A DNA stretch of 64,000 nt, taken from positions 1,488,001 through 1,552,000 of the forward strand of contig JACZZP010000017.1 in NCBI GenBank assembly GCA_015183035.1, read 5' to 3'. This stretch comes from Meloidogyne chitwoodi. Taxonomy: Eukaryota > Nematoda > Chromadorea > Rhabditida > Meloidogynidae. Positions 49,204-59,225 of this stretch are shown here, one piece after another (positions within the stretch are counted from its first letter, which is position 1; the number at the start of each line of letters is the position of its first letter). The translations under genes and the position numbers were made by a program. The notes beneath the pieces are model-generated. The model saw only the letters and a list, made by a program, of their open reading frames with translations, had not been told where the DNA came from and made no database searches.

Positions 49204-50746
49204 GGAGCGAGTCATTTTAACGACGCCGTTTTAACGATAGGATTTTACCGACAGATTTTCACCGACAGCCGTTTTAACGATGCCGTTTTACCGACGGCCG
49301 TCTTATCGACGCCATTTGACCGACCGAAGAAAAAGTTCCATTTTACCGACAGAATTTTAAATTTATAATTTTATCTTTTCGACTTTAAAAAATTGTTTTA
49401 ATTTCTTTTTTCAATTATTTTTTATTTATATTATATATTTGATTTATTTTTAGGATTTATTTAAATTTAAATGGCACAGGATATTGAAACTATTCGTGGA
49501 AATGCAACAGTGGAGCATGAAGGTTTTCTTTATGTAGAAGATAAAATGAAAAAAGATGGCACAGCAATATTTTGGCGTTGTAGTTCTTCAAGGGATGAAA
49601 ACGGCACAGGTTGTAAAGGCCGAGTGTGGACTAACTTGTAAAACGAAGTAATTAAAGTCTTCTAATAAACACGGTTGCAGTACAAATATCGACAAAATTG
49701 TCTTAAAACGCGCTACAACTGCAATAAAAAGACGGGCACTTGAAACGATGGAAAATCCACCAATGATTAGGGCAGTTGTTCTTCAAAATACACCTAGTCC
49801 AGTACTAGCTGCAATTTCTTCAAAAAAAACGCTACAAAAAAGGTTGTCAATAAAAAAAATTAAATATAAAATGCTTTTTAGATTATTTTACGGACAAGAC
49901 AGCAGACCAAGTGCCTCCGGGAAATCTTACCACAATTGAAGAACTTGACATTCCCCATACGTTTCGTATTTACCAACGAGCAGAAGATCAAGAAGAATTT
50001 TCGTTTTAGCTGACTCTGGTCCATTCAATCATGATGGAAAAATGCACCGGTTGTGATATTATTAAATTTATTTTTAATTATAAAATTTTAGTATTATTTT
50101 TGGACGTGAGACTGCAATTTTGGCAAGGTAAGATTTTTATAGGTTTTCTATTTATTTTAAGAATTTCAGAAGGGGAGACTGGGTTTTCCGCTTTGTTATT
50201 TGCTTTTGTCTGGAAAGTTGATGCTTCTTTATGAAAGAATGTTCAACATGTTGACAGCACTGGCCGAATTTTCTACCAAGGACCATCTCAATTGATTTTG
50301 GACAGGCAATTGTTGGCGCCGTTACAGCTGTTCTTTCAAGGAACTATCATATGGATTAATTTTCATTTTTTAAATGTTTTTATGGTTACTTTACCAATGA
50401 AAATAGGGTTAATCCCTTGTCATTGGAATTTTATTTATTTTGTTAAAATTTTTGAAAGAATTTATTTAATAAATTTATTTAAATGATTTAATTTGTTTAT
50501 AAGGGAAAAAAGTTTTAAAATAAAATTTTTTATGTCCATTCTTGTTTTTTTTATTTTATCCTGTTGGAGTAAAAATTTTGAATAAATTTAAAATTCTGTC
50601 GGTAAAATGGAACTTTTTCTTCGGTCGGTCAAATGGCGTCGATAAGACGGCCGTCGGTAAAACGGCATCGTTAAAACGGCTGTCGGTGAAAATCTGTCGG
50701 TAAAATCCTATCGTTAAAACGGCGTCGTTAAAATGACACCCCCCCC
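49204..50746. mobile_element. Non-autonomous Mutator-like element with ~155 bp inverted termini
   Basis: The 1543-bp element is inserted in the satellite. The inner part of each terminus is a near-perfect inverted repeat: GTCATTTTAACGACGCCG at the left and its reverse complement at the right. The termini are built of ~15-bp units alternating TTTTAACGA and TTTTACCGAC. Flanks GAATAATAG at 49195-49203 and 50747-50755 form a 9-bp direct repeat within what would be one satellite monomer. The outermost bases differ: GGAGCGA at the left against a run of C at the right. The interior holds a FLYWCH-type remnant and no DDE transposase domain. Confidence 0.9.
49471..50330 (+). pseudogene. FLYWCH zinc-finger/MULE protein remnant
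   Basis: ATG at 49471 opens MAQDIETIRGNATVEHEGFL, YVEDKMKKDGTAIFWRCSSS, GCKGRVWTNL and then a stop at 49639-49641. This is the first half of a FLYWCH finger (F..., WRC..., CKGR). The expected His part follows in another frame as NKHGCSTNIDKIVLKRATTA, then IKRRALETMENPPMIRAVV. After an intron-like gap come LTTIEELDIPHTFRIYQ, FNHDGKMHRL and IIFGRETAILA in shifting frames. This order is typical of FLYWCH-MULE proteins of nematodes, but it is broken by stops and frameshifts and ends before any catalytic domain. Confidence 0.7.
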
Positions 50747-52990
50747 GAATAATAGTATTATGGAGATGAAGTAAATTATGATTATTGAAAAATAGAAAAT
50801 AGAATAAAATAAATAATGATAAAAAAAATGAAGAAAAAATGTGAAAAAATGAAGAATAAGAGAAAAATAAATAAAAATAAGATGAGATTCGAATAATAGT
50901 ATTATGGAGATGAAGTAAATTATGATTATTGAAAAATAGAAAATAGAATAAAATAAATAATGATAAAAAAAATGAAGAAAAAATGTGAAAAAATGAAGAA
51001 TAAGAGAAAAATATATAAAAATAAGATGAGATTCGAATAATAGTATTATGGAGATGAAGTAAATTATGATTATTGAAAAATATAAGTAGAAAATAGAATA
51101 AAATAAATAATGATTAAAAAAATGAAGAAAAAATGTGAAAAAATGAAGAATAAGAGAAAAATATATAAAAATAAGATGAGATTCGAATAATAGTATTATG
51201 GAGATGAAGTAAATTATGATTATTGAAAAATAGAAAATAGAAAAAAATAAATAATGATAAAAAAAATGAAGAAAAAATGTGAAAAAATGAAGAATAAGAG
51301 AAAAATAAATAAAAATAAGATGAGATTCGAATAATAGTATTATGGAGATGAAGTAAATTATGATTATTGAAAAATAGAAAATAGAATAAAATAAATAATG
51401 ATAAAAAAAATGAAGAAAAAATGTGAAAAAATGAAGAATAAGAGAAAAATATATAAAAATAAGATGAGATTCGAATAATAGTATTATGGAGATGAAGTAA
51501 ATTATGATTATTGAAAAATATAAGTAGAAAATAGAATAAAATAAATAATGATTAAAAAAATGAAGAAAAAATGTGAAAAAATGAAGAATAAGAGAAAAAT
51601 ATATAAAAATAAGATGAGATTCGAATAATAGTATTATGGAGATGAAGTAAATTATGATTATTGAAAAATAGAAAATAGAAAAAAATAAATAATGATAAAA
51701 AAAATGAAGAAAAAATGTGAAAAAATGAAGAATAAGAGAAAAATAAATAAAAATAAGATGAGATTCGAATAATAGTATTATGGAGATGAAGTAAATTATG
51801 ATTATTGAAAAATAGAAAATAGAATAAAATAAATAATGATAAAAAAAATGAAGAAAAAATGTGAAAAAATGAAGAATAAGAGAAAAATAAATAAAAATAA
51901 GATGAGATTCGAATAATAGTATTATGGAGATGAAGTAAATTATGATTATTGAAAAATAGAAAATAGAATAAAATAAATAATGATAAAAAAAATGAAGAAA
52001 AAATGTGAAAAAATGAAGAATAAGAGAAAAATAAATAAAAATAAGATGAGATTCGAATAATAGTATTATGGAGATGAAGTAAATTATGATTATTGAAAAA
52101 TAGAAAATAGAATAAAATAAATAATGATAAAAAAAATGAAGAAAAAATGTGAAAAAATGAAGAATAAGAGAAAAATATATAAAAATAAGATGAGATTCGA
52201 ATAATAGTATTATGGAGATGAAGTAAATTATGATTATTGAAAAATATAAGTAGAAAATAGAATAAAATAAATATTGATAAAAAAATGAAGAAAAAATGTG
52301 AAAAAATGAAGAATAAGAGAAAAATAAATAAAAATAAGATGAGATTCGAATAATAGTATTATGGAGATGAAGTAAATTATGATTATTGAAAAATATAAGT
52401 AGAAAATAGAATAAAATAAATATTGATAAAAAAATGAAGAAAAAATGTGAAAAAATGAAGAATAAGAGAAAAATAAATAAAAATAAGATGAGATTCGAAT
52501 AATAGTATTATGGAGATGAAGTAAATTATGATTATTGAAAAATATAAGTAGAAAATAGAATAAAATAAATAATGATTAAAAAAATGAAGAAAAAATTTGA
52601 AAAAATGAAGAATAAGAGAAAAATAAATAAAAATAAGATGAGATTCGAATAATAGTATTATGGAGATGAAGTAAATTATGATTATTGAAAAATAGAAAAT
52701 AGAATAAAATAAATAATGATAAAAAAAATGAAGAAAAAATGTGAAAAAATGAAGAATAAGAGAAAAATATATAAAAATAAGATGAGATTCGAATAATAGT
52801 ATTATGGAGATGAAGTAAATTATGATTATTGAAAAATAGAAAATAGAAAAAAATAAATAATGATAAAAAAAATGAAGAAAAAATGTGAAAAAATGAAGAA
52901 TAAGAGAAAAATAAATAAAAATAAGATGAGATTCGAATAATAGTATTATGGAGATGAAGTAAATTATGATTATTGAAAAATATAAGTAGA
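50747..52990. repeat. Satellite, right block (~15 copies)
   Basis: This continues the 143-150 bp satellite in the same orientation after the inserted element. Several monomers carry variants not common on the left, such as TAGAAAAAAATAAAT and AATGATTAAAAAAATG. The array breaks off inside a monomer after GAAAAATATAAGTAGA. Confidence 0.96.
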
Positions 52991-53117
52991 AGTATAGAGG
53001 TAAATAAATGTGTTTATATTTATTAATTTAATTAATTCTAAGAAAAATTAATTAATATTTAATTTAATAATTAATTAATATTTAATTTTTAATTAATTAA
53101 TTTTTGTTTATTATTAA
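52991..53117. repeat. Left arm of a perfect 127-bp inverted repeat
   Basis: It starts AGTATAGAGGTAAATAAATG directly at the satellite edge and ends GTTTATTATTAA. It is the exact reverse complement of 58219-58345. Together the arms enclose 5.1 kb with the PH-domain gene and both peptide genes. Confidence 0.92.
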
Positions 53118-53669
53118 AGTCTTTGACTAGACTTAATTTTAAATAAATTAAAAATATTAATAAAAAGGACAATTATATATTTTATAAAGATAAATTAAAA
53201 CAAATGTTCTTGAATTAATATATTTTAGTTTTTATATTTATAATTAAATTGAAGGCTTTTTGTTTATCTTTTATTTAAAATTAGTGTTAATATTGTCTTC
53301 TATTCCAATACTTTTATTTTTTATTAAAAAATAAATATTTAAATATATTTTATATAATTAAATAATTAAACAATACACATATTGTTAAAAAACATAAGTT
53401 TAATAAATTTCAAGTTTAATCTTTAATATAAACTTTATTTTCAAATTTTAAGTTCTAGCTCAAGTTTTACGTGAATGGTCAAATTGGAGGTATAATACTT
53501 ATAAAATATAATAAAAAAATTTTTATTTAATTAAAATAAAATAATAATTAAATTAATAGGTTAAATATTGTTAAAAAATTAATTTTTAATAATTCTTTAA
53601 ATAATATTCTACTCATTTAAAAATATTTTTTACCAATCTCCTTTATCAAAACTTCCACCACCATTGTAA
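53118..53669. other. Intergenic
   Basis: AT-rich 3' flank of the PH-domain gene. No coding signal seen. Confidence 0.4.
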
Positions 53670-54840
53670 TCATGTATTATTATTATAGTCATTTACTGTT
53701 GGATTAGAATAATCTAAAAAATAATTTAAAAAATTTTAGTTAAATATTATTATTTATTTTTAAATTACCTGTATTATTATTATTTGTAACATCATTTATT
53801 ACAGGATTTGAACTTAGATTATTATTATCATCATTTATATAATAATTATTAGTTATATAAGCATCATTATCCTTAAAATTAATTAAATATTTTAATTTTT
53901 TAAAAAATAATTTTAATAACCTGAATATATCCACCACCTAATTCTCCACTCTCTCCATAACCTCCTACTCCTCCCCATCCACTTCTCCATCCACCATGTT
54001 GAGGCGGGTAATATGGTTGTTGTTGTTTTTTTGGATATTGTGGTCGAGCAACATAAGGAATCTAAAAAAAATATTTGTTTTTTAATTTTTGAATGTTTAT
54101 AAATAAATATTAATTATATTATTATTATTGCCTGTTTTTGTGTATGTTGATTAATAGATGGATAATTTGTTGTTGTTGGGCCATATGGAGGAGGTGGGTG
54201 CGTCTGGATATTTAACTGGTGGAAATGTTAAATTAATTTAAAAATAAATTAATTTAAAAATAAAATATAAAACTAAAAGAAGTTGTACCCTGTTGAGGAA
54301 GAAAATTTTGAGGATTAGATGGTGCTTTTGGCAAAGTTGAAAGAATTGCATTCATCCATTCTCTAATTAAATATTTAAAATATATTAATTAATTATAAAA
54401 TTACTCCAATATTTGTTCTGATTGAAAAATAATCCAATGAACTTTAGAAGCTTGTGGATCCAATCCAATACCAAATAAACGTTGAATAGAAACGCCAGAA
54501 GGTAAGGAAGGACGACGGACAGGCATACGGTCACACATGAAACCAACACAAGTATAAGGGACAACATTTTTTAGAAAAACTGTTTCATCTGGCCTTGAGT
54601 TACCCTATGGAAATATTTATAATATAATAATTAAAATATTTATTTTAGTTATAATTATTATTTTATTTTTTAAAATAAATATAAATTTAATTAATTAAAT
54701 ATTTAAAATACCCTATCATTATAAAATGCTAATGTAGAGTCAGAATAAAGAATGGCATAATTACTTTTCCATTTAATTGTTAAAAATCCTGATTTGCAAC
54801 GTTGAACAAACCCTTCTTTAATTATTGAATTTAATGACAT
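53670..54840 (-). CDS. PH-domain protein with Pro/Gln/Gly/Asn-rich tail
   Basis: ATG at 54840. Exon 1 (54840-54712) encodes MSLNSIIKEGFVQRCKSGFL, TIKWKSNYAILYSDSTLAFY. Exon 2 (54604-54405) encodes DETVFLKNVVPYTCVGF, RLFGIGLDPQASKVHWIIF. The next exon begins with EEWMNAIL. Together these give a PH fold with the near-invariant Trp in the last helix (EEWMNAI). The tail is low complexity: THPPPPYGPTTTNYPSI, YVARPQYPKKQQQPYYPP, HGGWRSGWGGVGGYG, then Asn/Asp-rich to TGA at 53672-53670. It probably binds phosphoinositide or protein at membranes, inferred from the fold only. The intron 54131-54062 has a GC donor (CAG|GCAATA). Confidence 0.75.
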
Positions 54841-55755
54841 ATATTATCTATTTTTTAAATACTTTTTTTAATAAAAATTAAAATGGACTATATATACATA
54901 ATTTAATAATAAATATATTAGAGATATTTCAGTGGTCTTTTTTAAAAATATTTAACAATCACAATTTTATTAAATTTAATATTTAAAAAAAATAATTAAT
55001 TATAATCATTAAAATTGAGAAAAATTTAAAATTAATATTTTGAATTAAATATTATTTATTTAAAAATAATTGATGTTAATAAAAAAATATTTGACAAATT
55101 TATTTAAAAAAATTAAAAAAAAATTGAACTATTAATTTAATTTTAAATTTAATTAAAAAAAAAAAAGAAAATGATTGAATAATAGGAAATAAATATTTTA
55201 TTTTATTGTTTTTAAAAAAAGGAAACATTTTATTGTCTTGTTTTTAATTAAATTAAAATATAAATAAAATAATTAATCAAAATAATAAAATTAAAAAAAT
55301 AAACTATTAAATTTTTTTATTTAAAAGAAATTAAGAAAACTGTTAAAAACATTCATTTTTAAAATTTTTAAATTTTTCATTGGCTACAAAAATTGGTTTT
55401 CTATTTTTCCCCATAATATTATTTAATTGTTTTTATAATAATATTAATTTTATAAATTTAAAATTAATATAGCTTAGCTTGTTAATAATTCTACAATATT
55501 GAATATATTGTTTTCTTTAATTAATTAAAATATATTGGATATTTTCTTTTATTTTTTTTTGTTTTTATTAGAATATAGTACTAGTCCTTTTAGTAAAATT
55601 AATTAATTTAATTTAATTTAACAAGTGTTTAAATAAAAACAAGTCCAATTAATAAAAACTCATTGATAAATACTGAAAATTATCAAAATTAAATTTTTGT
55701 ATATTTTAAATAAAAATATTAATTTTAAATTTAATTTTTTAGAATAAATAAAAAA
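54841..55755. other. Divergent intergenic region
   Basis: AT-rich region between the PH-domain gene and peptide gene 1, which point away from each other. Just before the peptide start is TTTTTTAG (AG at 55741-55742) followed by AATAAATAAAAAAATG, a likely trans-splice acceptor with a 13-base leader. Confidence 0.5.
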
Positions 55756-56155
55756 ATGTTAATATTTATTTATTTATTAATTTTATTATTACTATATTCT
55801 CTACAAATTAAAGGAGAATTTTTAGATAAAAATGAAGATAATAATAAAAATATTGAAACAATTGGAAATAATGAAGAATTAAAAGATAATTTGTAAGTTT
55901 ATTTATTTATAAATAAATAAATTAAAAATATAATAAAATAAATAGATATTTTTTAAATTTCAAGAAAATAAAATAAAAGTAATTTAATAAAATAAAATAT
56001 CTAATTAAATTAATATTAATAATTAAATTAAAAAATAATTAATTAATTTAAGTGGCCGTGGAAAACGTTGGTGTTGGGGTTATGGATGTGGTTGTGGATG
56101 TTATGGAGGTGGAGGGCCTGGATATTATCATTATTGGTGGTCTTCTTATGGTTAA
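55756..56155 (+). CDS. Secreted Gly/Tyr/Trp/Cys-rich peptide precursor 1
   Basis: Two exons (55756-55892 and 56053-56155), 79 residues. The N-terminus MLIFIYLLILLLLYSLQIKG is a signal peptide. It is followed by an acidic Asn/Glu/Lys pro-region (EFLDKNEDNNKNIETIGNNE). Exon 2 begins at a GKR-type cleavage site, and the predicted mature peptide is WCWGYGCGCGC... ending WWSSYG, with four Cys. The layout resembles nematode neuropeptide-like or cuticle-associated YGG-type secreted peptides. The exact family is not recognised. An almost identical exon 1 occurs in the gene at 57475. Confidence 0.78.
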
Positions 56156-56306
56156 AACAAAGAGAAAAGAAAATAAAAATTAATTTTTTAAATAAATAAT
56201 ATTTTAAATAATTAAATAGTTAATATTAAAATAAATTTTTAGATTTTATTTTTTTGTTTAATTAATAAATAAATTAATAATTTTTTAATTTCTCTTTAAA
56301 TTTAAT

Positions 56307-57048
56307 TAGAGATAGGCCAAATTCAAATATTTGTCAAATTTTTTCTGATCAAATTTTTTTCAAATTACTTGAGTTGAATTTGATCTATTTTTGGGAATTC
56401 AAATATTTGATCAAATATCAAATTATTTTTTTCTGGAAAAAATCTTAAAAATCATAGTTATTTTTGCAAATCTGGCATAATGTAAAAGGAAATTAGAGAT
56501 CGGAACGGGCTCGGGTCCCGATCCCGTTTCCCGGTCCTTTTTCCCGGTTTCTCGGTCGGGACCCGCTTATTTTTGGATCTGGAAAAAAACGGGAATTCCC
56601 GATTTTCCCGATCCGGGTCCCTCCCGATCATTCAATTTTTTAATTTCCCGTTTCCCGATTCCGATTTTTTCAAAATTCCGATCTCTAAAGGAAATAGTGT
56701 ATGTCAATTTTATATTCACTCTTCTCTTCTTTTTAGAAAGTTTTTCCTTTTTCTATATGTCTTTCTGTCATTTGTGAATAAAAAATATGACAAAATGTCA
56801 AAAAGGGAAGATTGGACAAAATGTCCTTAAGAGTAAGTATGAAAAAATGGCAATAAAGTTAAGTATGAATGATAAAAGATCAATCCAATACTAAAATTAG
56901 AAACTATTTTTCAAAATTCAGACTTATTTAGCCTTTTTTTCCTTTTTAGGGCCTATTTTGAATTATTTGATATTTGATAAAATATTTGAAATCAAATATT
57001 TTTCAAATTGTTTGATTTGAATTTGATTTTAGAAAAATCCCGATCTCT
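56307..57048. mobile_element. MITE family B, outer copy (interrupted)
   Basis: It begins TAGAGATAGGCCAAATTC and ends AAATCCCGATCTCTA. The interior is full of CAAATATTTG/TTTGATTTGAATTT self-complementary words. The flanks AAATTTAAT (56298-56306) and AAATTTACT (57049-57057) agree at 8 of 9 positions. A younger family member is nested inside it. Confidence 0.72.
56494..56686. mobile_element. MITE family B, nested GC-rich copy
   Basis: The 193-bp element has ends TAGAGATCGG and CCGATCTCT and a C/G-rich interior of CCCGATCCCGTTTCCCGG-type repeats, strikingly unlike the 80% AT surroundings. A perfect 9-bp duplication AAAGGAAAT lies at 56485-56493 and 56687-56695. It sits within the older copy at 56307-57048. 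Confidence 0.87.
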
Positions 57049-57474
57049 AAATTTACTTATTAAATTAATATATTTGTTAAATAAAAATAAATTAGTAATT
57101 AACAGACATTAAAATATTAAATTCGCCAAATTTCTTAATAAATTAAAATAATTATTTAAAAAAAATGAACTATTATTTTAAAAATTTTAATTAATTTGTG
57201 GGGAAGTAGTGTAAAAAAGAAGTTTTAAAAAAGAAAAAAAATTTAATAAAAAAATAAATTTAATTTTAATTCTCTTTCTTTATTTTTTAGTAGTATATAA
57301 ATCAAAATAAAATAAATAAATTAATTAATTAAAAGATAAGTTCATTTTATTAATTTATTTTTTAAACATTTTCTTTTAATTTAAATTTAAAAATTAATTT
57401 AATATTTATTTTATTTTAATTATTTTAAATAAATTAATTAATTTAAAATTTAATTTTTTAGAATAAATAAAAAA

Positions 57475-58162
57475 ATGTTAATATTTATTTATTTATTAAT
57501 TTTATTATTACTATATTCTCTACAAATTAAAGGAGAATTTTTAGATAAAAATGAAGATAATAATAAAAAAATTGAAACAATTGGAAATAATGAAGAATTA
57601 AAAGATAATTTGTAAGTTTATTTATTTATTTATTTATTTTTAAATAAATAAATTAAGAAATTTTTTAAAAATTAAAATAAATAAATAAAACAAATATATA
57701 TTTATTCTTTAAATTAAAATATGAGACCGATAGCCTATAATTTATTTTACAAATTCACATTTATTCTTTAGGTATAATAATAAGATAAATAATTATTTTT
57801 TAAGGGTTTGTAATTAAAAGAGAATAATAACTTAAAATATCTAATAATTAATTATATAAGAGATAAAAACGACAAAAAATTTAATTAATTATTTCCGGGA
57901 ATTAGGTCATTAGAATTCTTAATTAAATTATTTAAGGTGAATCAAATAGTATCTTATTTGTTTGTTATCCTTCTTTTTGCTCTAATCTAATTAATTTTTA
58001 TTTTTTAATTTAAAAATTTTATTTTATTTAAGAAATCGAACAAAACGTTGGGGTTATGGCTATGGATATGGCTATGGGTATGGATGTTGTTGGGGTGGTT
58101 ATGGTTATGGTGGTTGGGGAGGTTATGGTTATGGATGGAGAAGACGTTGGTGGTGGGGATAA
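57475..58162 (+). CDS. Secreted Gly/Tyr/Trp-rich peptide precursor 2
   Basis: Two exons (57475-57611 and 58033-58162), 88 residues. Exon 1 differs from that of precursor 1 by only one amino acid (Lys for Asn in NNKKIE). The same leader TTTTTTAG then AATAAATAAAAAAATG precedes it (AG at 57460-57461). Exon 2 is different: after TKR, the predicted mature peptide has WGYGYGYGYGYGCCWGG, GYGYGGWGGYGYGW and a basic end RRRWWWG. Two Cys rather than four. The frame read on the minus strand over this exon is a shadow. Same family uncertainty as precursor 1. Confidence 0.78.
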
Positions 58163-58218
58163 AATAATGAAACAAATATAAAAAATAATAAATAATATTT
58201 TTAATTAATTTTATGACC

Positions 58219-58345
58219 TTAATAATAAACAAAAATTAATTAATTAAAAATTAAATATTAATTAATTATTAAATTAAATATTAATTAATTTTTCTTAGAA
58301 TTAATTAAATTAATAAATATAAACACATTTATTTACCTCTATACT
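58219..58345. repeat. Right arm of the perfect 127-bp inverted repeat
   Basis: Exact reverse complement of 52991-53117, 56 bp downstream of the stop of peptide precursor 2. Confidence 0.92.
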
Positions 58346-59225
58346 CTTTTTTGCCCTTTAAATTTATTTAAATATTTTACGTAAATAATATTTAATAAAA
58401 TTTAAAAGTAAATATTATTATTAAATATTATTATTTAAAACATCTGTTGCCAATTATTTAAATAAATATATAATTAAATAATTTTATATTTTCAATTCAT
58501 TTTAACACATTTTTTAAATAAAAAATAATTTTTTAAATTTTTTTGAGTTAAAAAATTGGTTAAATATTTTTAAATAAATTTTCTAAAATATTGAAAAAAT
58601 TATTTAAAATATTTACAAATATTAAATAATCAGTCACAACTGTGGTATTTCAATAAACTAAGAAAAACATTTTCAGCATAAATTAAATAAATAATAAATT
58701 TTAATATTTCTCTTTATTTTAATTCCCTTAAAAATTATAAATAAATTAAATAAATAATTTAATTATTCATAATCTATTATATAATTAAATTATTAAAGAA
58801 ATATGTAGAAGAGGACTTTTAATCGAATAATTTTGTAAACTGGCTTTCCTGTAATATATCCAATATTTGTTCAATCTAGCCAAGTAAGATATCATTCGAT
58901 AGCTATTGATAAACTGAATTGAATAATTTAATGAAGAAATTATAAAAATGTCTGTGAGTCTAGATACAAATATCTGAAAATCGAAAAACCATAGGGGGGA
59001 CTAAGCTCGTTTTAGGTGATTACCGAGGCTGCTTGACATGTATCTCAGTTTAATATAGAATTATAATTTTAATAAATAGTATATAAATTACGAGATCTGA
59101 CCTTTGACCTAAAACAATTTTAAAAAATTTTTTAATCATATTTTTATGAGAGGCATTGTTACCAAATTTATTATTTAAATATTTTAATAATTAATTAAAT
59201 ATTTATTTAATTTATATTTAAAAAA
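58346..59225. other. Intergenic
   Basis: AT-rich sequence upstream of the receptor gene. A less AT-rich stretch around 58860-59060 shows no coding frame and no RNA gene that I could recognise. Confidence 0.45.

Noticed and set aside
48931..49215. 94-residue Phe/Leu/Ile-rich frame on the minus strand of the satellite
   Set aside because: It is a low-complexity translation of tandem repeats with two near-identical halves from adjacent monomers, not a gene.
40000..53000. CRISPR-like regular repeat pattern
   Set aside because: Whole monomers are homogeneous with no unique spacers and the context is eukaryotic, so this is satellite DNA.
58005..58232. Minus-strand His/Asn-rich 75-residue frame
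   Set aside because: It is the complement of the Gly/Tyr-coding exon 2 of peptide precursor 2.
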